A stretch of DNA of 64,000 bases from Persicaria tinctoria (Eukaryota > Streptophyta > Magnoliopsida > Caryophyllales > Polygonaceae). Location: NCBI GenBank assembly GCA_037127255.1, contig JBANSL010000013.1, forward strand, positions 3,474,188 through 3,538,187. The letters run 5' to 3'. A program made the position numbers and the translations under genes. The notes beneath the pieces were generated by a model, which searched no databases, had not been told where the DNA came from, and was given only the letters and a program-made list of their open reading frames with translations. This document shows, piece after piece, positions 55,174-64,000 of this stretch (position 1 is the first letter of the stretch; each line of letters begins with the position of its first letter).

Positions 55174-58100
55174 CTGATAATCATACTCAATTGGTGATTA
55201 TGCAAACGTTACTCATTCTAATCACCACCCAAAACAATCATCTAGCTACTCCCATCCAAAAATGGCTGAAGCTGCGTTGCTTGGCATCACTAAATCAGTC
55301 CTGCAACAACTCGCCTCCCCTGCACTCGCTGAGTTCCGACTCCTATGGGATCATAAGGAACAATTCGAGAAGCTTGAGGACACCGTCATCACCGTTCGAA
55401 ATGTCCTGAAAGATGCTGATCGCAAGCAGGCCACTGATGCTGCTGTTCAAGGATGGCTTGCCCGACTAAGGGTGGTGTTGTACAAAGCTGACGATTTGTT
55501 CGACGCCATCTCCGCCAAATTCTTGCTGGAGAAGAACAAGAAAGGCACTGAGATTGGGAAAAAGGTACGTCATCTCGTTTCGAAACCGTACCGTTTCGCT
55601 TTCTTGGTTCAAAATGCTCACAAAGTGAAGGAAATAAGGGAGCGTTTTGATGATATTGCTCGTGACGTTAAGGGGTTTAAATTTAGTTCTAATCAACCCG
55701 ACCTAGATCCAACATTATCTAGAATTGGGAGAGAGCAAACCCACTCTCATGTCCTAGGAAATAAGGTAATAGGCCGAGAGCAAGAAAAAGAGGATATAGT
55801 GAGGATGTTGTTGCCTGGTTGTTCCGAGGAACAAAGAGGTGTTTCTGTCATTGCAGTTATTGGAATTGGGGGATTAGGGAAAACTACTCTTGCTAAGGTT
55901 GTTTATAATGATGACAGAGTTCAACGACACTTCGATTTGTATATGTGGGCTTGTATCAACTATTTCTCAGATCTAAAACAAGTATTGATAACACTCTTAA
56001 AATCTGCTACAATGAGATCCTGAAAACCTTGATCTAGATCAGCTGCAATCTAAGCTTAGAAAAGAGATTGAAGGGAAACGCTTTTTGCTTGTTTTAGATG
56101 ATGTTTGGGATGAGGATTCACATAAATGGGGCAATTTGAAGGATCTATTGTCCAGTGGGAAGGAGGGCAGCAAGGTTTTAATCACAACACGTTCCAAACT
56201 CGTTGCCCAGTGTTCGTGTGCGACCAAGCCTTACTTTTTCGTAGGGGGTCTGTCAGATGAAAGTGCTTGGCTATTGTTTAGGAAGATAGCTTTTGAAGAT
56301 GAGGAAGATGGGGAAAACTTAGAGTTGGAACAATTAGGTCGACTGATTGTGAAAAAGTGTGTGAATGTTCCGCTTGCTATTGTGACTATAGCAAGCTTAT
56401 TGAGAAAGAAAGAGAAGGAAAGGTGGCCTCTTGTAAATGATGAACTCTCGAAAGTGTTCAATGATGATTATGATGAGAAAATCATGCATACACTAGAGAT
56501 TAGTTATAAGGAGCTTCCGTATCAAGTAAAGTGTTGCTTTGGATATTGCTCCCTCTTTCCCAAGGATTTTGAATTTGAGAAAGATAGTTTGATCCAATTA
56601 TGGATAGCGCAAGGGTTTGTTGAGCCTTTATCGAGTCAAAGGTTGGAAGATATAGCTGAAGAGTACTTTTGTTGCTTGCTGGATAGATGCTTTTTCCAGC
56701 TTAGTAACAAAGATGAAGGGAAAAAGAGTATCGTAACTTACCAAATGCATGATTTGATGCATGATTTGGCTAAGAAAGTTAATGAATCTGAGAGTATTTT
56801 AGTTGATAATAGTGATAAGATGTCTTGGGATAAGACTATTCGTCATGTGTCAATAAATTGTAAATTGGAGGTGTCTATGATAGACCATGTGTGTTCTTTT
56901 TCTTGTTCAAAGAGTCTAAGAACCTTTCTCCTTCCTTCGAAAATTTATTTGACACGGAGAAAACTGAAGAAGTTAATGTTGAGTTTTAAGTCTCTACGGG
57001 TTTTGATTTTATGGGGAATTGATGATCTCCCTACTCCAATTGGAGAATTGATTCATCTAAGATATCTCGATCTCTCGGATAACTATATGCATAGGCTTCC
57101 AAGTTCAATTTGTAGCCTTCCGTATTTACAGTCTCTTATTCTTCAAAGTTGTAGTAGGAGAGATCTAGAGTTTCCAAAGGAAATGGGGGATATGCTAAGC
57201 TTGCGGAATCTCGATCTTTCAAAGAACAGGGCGATTGTGCTTCCAAAGACAATTTGTAAGCTTCTCCATTTAGAATGTCTTATTCTTCGAGAGTGTAAAC
57301 ATCTGAAAGAGTTGCCAGAGGATTTGGTGGACTTGCTAAGCTTGAGACACCTTTTGCTTGAAGGTTGTAACAGCCTAGTGAAGATGCCACCTGGATTGGC
57401 AACTTTGACGTCACTTGTGATTCTAGATAGGCTAGTCGTGCACAGTCCTAGTGGTGGACTCCGGTATTTGGAGCAACTTGACGGCTTGACCGGATCATTG
57501 CGAATTGAGCTTCCAGCAATTGAATGGGACAGTGCGACAACAGATGCAGAAAAATCATCCTTGTCAAAGAAGACTAGGCTCCATTCATTGGCTATCATTT
57601 GCAAAATTAGACTAGATACAATTGATCCAGGGAGGAATGAGATTCGTCTACGCCGTGAATTAGAGAATTCAGAGCACTGGAGTCGTAAATTGGAACACTT
57701 GCTTGAACCTGCCACAGATAATACAGAGGTGAATGCCCTTCAACTACCTCCTAATCTTGTGGGTTTGAGCATCATCAATTTTGGTGGTAAGGAAATGCTG
57801 GAGGAGGTTTCTTGCCTCCATAAACTTGTTATTCTCAAACTCGAAGGGTGTAGAAGATGTGATAAGCTTCCGCCATTGAGTCAACTTCCATCTCTCAACG
57901 AGCTATGGATTTCTGGTATGGTTTCAATGTCGACTATAGAGGAAAGCAAGTCCTATGAGCCCGATTCGTTCTTCCCATCCCTACAAACTCTTTCAATTAA
58001 GGGTATGTGGAATTTGAAGGGCTGGTGGCCGCATGCACCAACTGTGCTACCTACATTCCCTCGTCTTACCAGAGTAATCATAAGAAGTTGTGGACAGCTA

Positions 58101-58703
58101 ACATCAAGATGCATCCCTTTGTTTCCAGTAGTTGAGCATTTGGAGTTGGAATTCGTCAGAAAGGAGATTATTTGGCATATAATTGGGAGAGAAGCGACGT
58201 CTAGTACATCTCATCCTCATGGTAACAGTGTCCTGAAGAAATTGGAAATAAGGTATATTGAAGATCTAAGAAGCATTGCAGAATCCCAGATAAGACATCT
58301 TTCTTCTCTCCAACATCTAAGCATAAAGAACTGTAATCGGCTTGAATCAATTGCTTTGAATGGCCTTGCATATCTTACTTCCAATGAACATTTGCAAATC
58401 GGGGATTCACCCAATTGGGGTGGTCAGGAGGAAGAGGTCCGAAGAATACACTTGCCAAGAGTTAGGCATTTGGAGATCCCAACTGTGAATAGGAACCTTT
58501 TTGAGGGGATGAAAGACATGGCTTCTCTAGAATATTTGGCCATAAAAGACCATTTTAATGAGGAGTTTCAAGAAGAAGATGAAGAAGAAGAAGGGCTTCC
58601 GTGGAAACACTTGCGAAAACTGCAGCGTGTGGAACTTGTATTTGGAAAGGGATTTAACATGAGAAACAATCAGCGTCTTCTAAATGGGTTTCAATACCTT
58701 ACC

Positions 58704-59612
58704 TCTTTACACAGTGCCGGCCCAAGGGCATGGGCAAGAATTGCGACCGCCCAGGGCCCATTTTCGGTAAGGGCCCATTAAAAATATGTGTTATATATAT
58801 GTGTATTTTTTAAAAATATAACAAAATACGAGTTTAGCTCAATGGTACAACAAAATTTGGATTTGGATTCCTAAACGGGTAGAGTTCAAATCTCTCTATT
58901 TGCATTTTTTATGTTTTTATAGAGAGACCCTATATCCATTAAATTTTAAATTTTGCATTTTTTTAAAGAGGCTCTTTTTGCATTTTTTATGTTTTTATAA
59001 AGGAGTCTATATCCATTTAATTTAGACACGATTCTTTGTATTTTTTCCTTTTCAACACAATAGTAAACACTTTTTTATGTAACAAATAAAGCTATATTGT
59101 TTACATATATAACTCTTTCTATTTTATTTCAGAAAAATGTAATGTTTTTATTTCTTCATATATGCTCGATGTATCTAATTTACCCTTTTATTTTGTTTAT
59201 AAAAAACCTTTTTTTTTTTAATTTTTGTTTTAGTTCATATATAGGTGACGTCATAGGAGATCACATATATATGTGATATCTTAGAACAAAAATTATATTT
59301 AGTATTGTTAGACAATTTTTTAATCTTCCTCTACACAACAACTTACGTACTTGTAGACATATTATACTGGATACGAAGCCAAAATAACTAATTTTCATTA
59401 CAATTATATTTTTGAATTTTTTAAAATATATATTATTTTTTATTCATTAATCTACTTTTATTTTCTTAAATTGGAAAAATAATTCAAATATAAAAATAAT
59501 ATGATTTTTTTTTAAGTTATGCACAATTTTTATTTTTTACGAAGTAATCGGGCTCTTAAGATTTTAGTTCGCCCTCGGCCTATAAAATGTTAGGACCGGC
59601 CCTGTCTTTACA
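58704..59612. repeat. 8-bp target site duplication around the hAT element
   Basis: TCTTTACA occurs at 58704-58711 and 59605-59612, directly at the two element ends. Confidence 0.95.
58712..59604. mobile_element. Non-autonomous hAT element, 893 bp
   Basis: Left end CAGTGCCGGCCC and right end GGACCGGCCCTG are inverted repeats with 10 of 12 matches. With the 8-bp duplication this is the hAT signature. The interior is very AT-rich with no transposase frame. It sits inside the NLR2 LRR region, and removing the element with one duplication copy restores continuity with NLR1 over this stretch. Confidence 0.93.
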
Positions 59613-60096
59613 ACGGCTGCATCTCTGGGATTGCAAAGAGCTGTATTTGTCATGGAGGGTGCTTCTACGTCTCCCCCATCTTGAGTACATGTATATTAAA
59701 GATGTAGAGGAAGTGGTTGATGTTGATTTAGATGCCATGATGATACAAACACAACCGATCAGCAGGTCTATCCGCCTATTGGCGATTTATGGTGGTTCGG
59801 GAGAGTGGGTACATGGCATACCGTGGAAGTCCCTGCCTTTTTTGGGAGAACTGCATCTAGAGAGAATGAGAAACTTGAAATCCCTGCCAGAAGGAATCCA
59901 AAATCTCTCCACCCTCGAAACCCTGGGTATTTCTAATACTCTTGGGGTGGAATCATTGCCGGATTGGATGAGCTCCCTTTCGTCTCTTCGCTTCTTTGAA
60001 GCCCGGGGTTGTTGTGAAGAATTGAAGAATCGATGCAATAGCCAAACAGGGGAAGATTGGCCTAAGATTCAGCACATTCGGCATATCGTATATTAA

Positions 60097-61955
60097 GCAG
60101 GTATCAACTACAAAACAAAATTAAAGCTAATTGGGGCGCTCGCTTTCTTTGTTTGCAAATTTAAAATGAATTCATTTCATTTAATTTCAATTTTCCCTTG
60201 TGTAGGTCTATACGAGTTACGGCCAGTTTAGTAAATGGTAATGGATCTCTTGTTGATCTATAATCTGGAAGGCACTCTCAATTGCAAATTTGTACCTCTG
60301 CTACCTCTTTACCTAGCGGGAGCCTCTCAACTTGTTTTATTTTTTCTTATATTCTTCATCAAATTGCTATATATAGTTTAACTCATCTCACTTGCAATTT
60401 GTACCTCTGCAACTTCATCTGGAACTTTGGAATGCACTCTCAATTGCATATCTGCAGTTTCATTAGCTTTAGAACTTTTGAGGTTGGAGCTTGCAATTGC
60501 ATATGCAGGTATTAATGTTACATATTTGGGCAATTCATCATATATGTTTTATTCGAAATAAGAACTCTTAAGACTGATATACTTTTCACTTTTCCAGGGG
60601 TGAAAATCAGACTGATCATTGCATAGCAGCTCCTCATGCATCTATTGGTGCCCGTCTTCAAGGCATCAAGCGCAGGATTCTTCTTCATAGACCACTTTTT
60701 CTCATGATCTCGCTTATTTTTAAAGATTCTGAATTGGAAGAGAGCTTGGAGTTCTTGTTGTGGTTTGGCTTATTTTATGCCGCAACAGGGCCACCTCTTG
60801 TTGTGGTTTGGCTTTGAAGGTCTTGCTTGTTGGCAGTAGTCCAATACAGTTTTTTCTGGACAAAACTCTCAAGTCTTATTGGGGTTCTTGGGATAAAATC
60901 TTCAGAGCATGGAATCCACTTTGGTCAGTTTAGTAGATTCCTCGTTCCTTAAGGCTCGTGCCCCCGCTTATTATACAGTCCTTAACTGGTTTCAAAATGC
61001 TCAGGTAGGAGCTGCGCGCACAACTAATTGCAGAACCACACAAGGAAATATGAAGGAGCACGCGCAATCTGATATTCGAAAGCTCAATGTTTCTTGGAAA
61101 CATTTTTGGTGTAGAAAACAGCTCACTGCAAGGTATTATTATTCTCAAGAAATTGAAAAAATGTTGACATCTGATATAGGGGAAAAAGACGTCATACAGA
61201 GTTTCAAATAACTTTTAATGTTGAAACTTATTTGCCAAATAACTTGCAGCAACAGTGCCCCTGCTGAGATCTGGCTTTGGTAAAGACATCAATGGCTTGT
61301 TGGCAGTACAATGGTTCTGGCCGGTACTCTTTACTGGCATCTTGGTATAGACCCATCAGTACATGGAGTCCACTTCGGTCAGGTAGAATGTTCTTGGGGA
61401 CACAAGGCTTGTTCCTTCTCTTGTCGCAGTCCTCGTTTCCATATTTGTGCTGCATGAGCTTCAAAATTTTCAGGACCAATATTTATTGTTTTGATCATAT
61501 TTAACTGCAGAGCAAAATGGGAGCCTCCCACCTTAGAACTTGTCGAAGTACATCCTTGGCTATTGCTACCTCTCTATAGATAACACCGAATTTTTTGCAT
61601 TGTGGGAGCCTCTCAATTGGTTTTCTCCTTACTGTGCACTTATATTCCTTATGACTCCCTCTTCTAATGACTATAACTCATCTGTCACTTGCATACGCAG
61701 ATATTTGGTTGGCATTGTTTACTTAAATTCATGATAAAAGTAGATTATTGGGAGTCGTCGAAAAAGGAAAATAACGTGGACACTTGCATTTAAGCTTTCA
61801 AGTAATGACTCTCAATCCTCCATCATCTTAGTTTACTACTGAAATATATGATTGTTCTGTCACTGCACAAATGTAGATGCCAGTACTTGTCTAAACTGAC
61901 AACTCTTAGGACTAATAGTATATTGTTGTTTTTTTAACCACTGCAATCTAATTCA
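60097..61955. repeat. NLR2 3' flank, copy of the NLR1 flank
   Basis: 60098-60270 matches 41575-41790, 60490-60710 matches 42125-42300, 60880-60965 matches 42575-42640, and 61220-61400 matches 43540-43720. The exon-like GTAGGAGCTGCG piece is at 61005. No independent gene is seen. Confidence 0.75.
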
Positions 61956-62372
61956 GGAGCTCCATCTTATAAAGTGAGTCCAAAAGCCTACCCTCTAACA
62001 AGGGCTAACTCTCAATGATGATGATGTGGTGCAAACACAACTCAGGACTCAGCAAAATGGAAAACAGTACATGGTGCCATGGAAGTCCTTGATGACTCTG
62101 CAGTATCTACATCTGTTGTTTATATGCAACCAGCAAGCTATATGAGAAGAAAATAGGGCATCCACTTGATGCAAGGTCGGGGATGGGGACGCCGCTGGGT
62201 GGCTTTGCAGGAAGGCGGTGCTTAATTCCCTTCCCCTTGACATTGCCGGGACCCTCTCTTCTGCTGGGTGGCTTAGCAGGAAGGCAGAAGATGGTCCTAG
62301 GGCTGCTACTCTGGCACCCAACTTGGATGTTTTCTATTGTTTTCGGAAATGACTAAAACCTCGCATTCACTC
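61956..62372. repeat. Duplicated block B, copy 4
   Basis: Same order as copies 1-3, with GCAAGGTCGGGGATGGGGAC and GTGGCTTAGCAGGAAGGCAG. Confidence 0.8.
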
Positions 62373-62374
62373 TT

Positions 62375-62680
62375 GAGGAGTCTCAGCAGCATCTGCGTCG
62401 TCATCAAAGAATTCAGCTGTCTTCCAAACTTGCCTCTTAGCGCAGATGCTCAACTTGTTCTCACGGAACCAATCTTTGTACTGTACGTTTTTATCATTGT
62501 GTCTGTGTGGAAAAAGCACTCCAATCGTTGAAGTGGAGACAAGTTTTAAAGCTTCAAATTATACATGTGACATGTTTCTGTTTTGTACTTTGAACACATT
62601 AACCTCATTCGGAACTTATCATGAGCACATTAAACAAGTTCGCCAAGGAGATCTCTAGAGCTGCCATGGCCTATCAAATG
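62375..62680 (+). repeat. Duplicated block C, copy 3
   Basis: Matches copies 1 and 2. The coding-like frame keeps TSFGTYHEHIKQVRQGDL but ends early because two extra bases follow. Confidence 0.7.
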
Positions 62681-63084
62681 TGATCAAATCCATTAGTTGT
62701 TGTGATGATTCAGTTTAAAGTTCCATACCCAAAATTCAGAAAACGCCAAATGGGGGCAAAAGTTGGGATGATGGATAATAAATGGTGACACTAAAGAATT
62801 TGACAGGAGTGGAAAGAGCAAATCTTTCTGAATGATACAGAATTCATAAATAATGGTTATAAAAAGGAGAAAAAAGGAAAACACAGACTTGATCACTTAT
62901 CCCTCTCAGTTTGTGTTATATTAGACCCGTGGTGTCATCTAGCTAGCTAGCTTATAATTGTAACATATAATGTGAAGGATGAGTTCCGATGAACGATTCT
63001 CTAATCATATATAGTAGTTGAGGCACACATATACTTGTCAGTTGTCACTCCCATTAAGAAGCGTTTCAGGCATCACTTGGTATG
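62681..63084. other. Intergenic, no gene seen
   Basis: AT-rich sequence without domains or clear repeats. Confidence 0.4.
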
Positions 63085-63175
63085 TAATTGCTCATTTAAA
63101 GAGTCTAGGAACCTTTATTCGTCTTTGTAGAATTTCAATGGGAAAGAATGCTTTGAAGAAGTTAATGTCGAATTA
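63085..63175 (+). pseudogene. NLR fragment C (start of the LRR region)
   Basis: AGAGTCTAGGAACCTTTATTC, then GCTTTGAAGAAGTTAATGTCG, match NLR1 39174-39244 and NLR2 56910-56985. Only about 90 bp remain. Confidence 0.75.
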
Positions 63176-63419
63176 AGAAGCTCCTCATGCATCTTTTGGC
63201 TGCGATTGACCATGGTGACAGGTGCAAGATTCTTCTTCAGCTATCCCACAGGTATATGTATATATCACTTCTCTTGAAACGATTGCCTTCTGCGCTTTTA
63301 AGTCTATACTAATTACAATAATTTCTCTGTATATAAAACATTTCAGGGAAGCAAAATTGTACAGATTGCAAATTAACTTCATAGAGGCATCAGGCATATT
63401 TGTAACATACGCCCACCAC

Positions 63420-64000
63420 TTTTAGCTCGGCCCAAGTGCGAGTAAGATGGGTTTAGTTTGGGTTGGATTGGATTGGGCTCGGCCCAAGTGTGAGTAATTG
63501 GGTTCAACAGCCTATAAATACCAAATTGTAGCACGTTACAAATCAATGAAATTACTTAGTTTCAGATGTTTTTCTTCTCTCGTCTTCCACCTCCGAACTA
63601 ACTCGATCCTTCCATCGTCACCATTCACCCACCGCCATGTTAGATTAGGTCTTCTTCCTTGTGATCAAAGGTGAACCTGGTGATGCACGGAACTCAGATT
63701 CACATAGGGTATGTTTGTCATAACATGGTTTAATTTGACATCCACATAAGATTTTTATATCAACACATTATCATAAAAACTTAGAAAACATTTTGCGACA
63801 AGACAACTCCTCCTTTTCTACTGATTGGTCAAAGAAATTATTTCAAAATTTTCATGTTTAATTTACCACAAACTACGAAGCAACAAATTAAATCTTTATG
63901 GAGACAGTCAATTCAACCTTAGTGATATATATGTTGAACAAGACAATAATATATATTTGTCTAGTTCTTTATTGAGGGTACGTGTTCAGAGAAACGCATC
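63420..64000. other. Promoter- or LTR-like segment, unresolved
   Basis: CTCGGCCCAAGTG.GAGTA is repeated at about 63427 and 63479. A CCTATAAATA box lies near 63511, followed by a CT-rich leader (TCTTCTCTCGTCTTCCACC). It could be an LTR or the promoter of a gene beyond the window. The target duplication or other end cannot be seen. Confidence 0.3.

Larger units (their letters stand above)
55262..60096 (+). pseudogene. CC-NB-LRR gene NLR2, broken by a frameshift and a transposon
   Basis: Starts MAEAALLG like NLR1 and is very similar throughout. The first frame (55262-56023) covers the coiled coil and P-loop (GIGGLGKTT) and stops just after KSATM. Compared with NLR1, two bases are missing there. 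A second frame then carries kinase 2 (LLVLDDVW), the GLPL variant VPLA, RNBS-D CFGYCSLF, MHD (QMHDL) and most LRRs, until the hAT element at 58712. The last LRRs resume after it and end at 60096 (DWPKIQHI). Either lesion alone would prevent a full-length receptor. The other motifs are still well kept, so inactivation looks recent. A truncated coiled-coil protein of about 253 aa could still be made from the first frame. Confidence 0.92.

Overview
The window is nuclear DNA from a flowering plant, most likely a dicot. Intron-rich genes with GT-AG junctions, a P-class PPR gene, a plant-only DUF3527 gene, an F-box/FBD gene and CC-NB-LRR genes sit among plant transposons (L1-type LINE, Copia/TRIM, Helitron, hAT, Stowaway, PIF/Harbinger). 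I cannot name the species. Most exon joins below were read by eye from splice sites, reading frame and family similarity, so they are models, not transcripts.

Left part (1-24.9 kb), mostly ordinary genes: a restorer-like PPR protein (+, 1048-3850); tRNA-Val(CAC) (5293-5366); an eight-exon mitochondrial-carrier-family protein with a long N-terminal extension (+, 7177-10819); a DUF3527 protein (-, 11795-14073); a transposon-rich spacer with a Helitron (15199-18312), a tiny Stowaway relic and a PIF/Harbinger MITE (19504-20011); and an eight-exon chromatin gene (-, 20281-24731) joining a BAH domain to a TFIIS-like central domain and zinc ribbon.

Middle (24.9-37 kb): a 5'-truncated L1-type LINE with target duplications ends 200 bp from the start codon of the BAH gene. 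It is followed by a complete Stowaway MITE, a near-perfect 42-bp-arm hairpin, a dead fragment of a U5 snRNP 40K-like WD40 gene fused to a block that recurs in the NLR region, and an F-box/FBD/LRR gene (-, 33398-34959).

Right part (37-64 kb): a disease-resistance cluster. NLR1 (37530-41633) looks intact. NLR2 (55262-60096) is broken by a frameshift and by an 893-bp hAT element with a perfect 8-bp target duplication. Three more NLR fragments lie around 45.0, 50.4 and 63.1 kb. The spacers are built from the same downstream blocks copied two to four times, the trace of repeated segmental duplication. Into these went a solo LTR carrying perfect heat-shock elements (45885-46479) and a very young composite TRIM/Copia element (52225-54120) that contains a perfect 166-bp palindrome and pieces of a second Copia element facing each other. 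The oldest layer is the NLR duplication. The TRIM insertion came later, because the other copy of the same block preserves its empty site.
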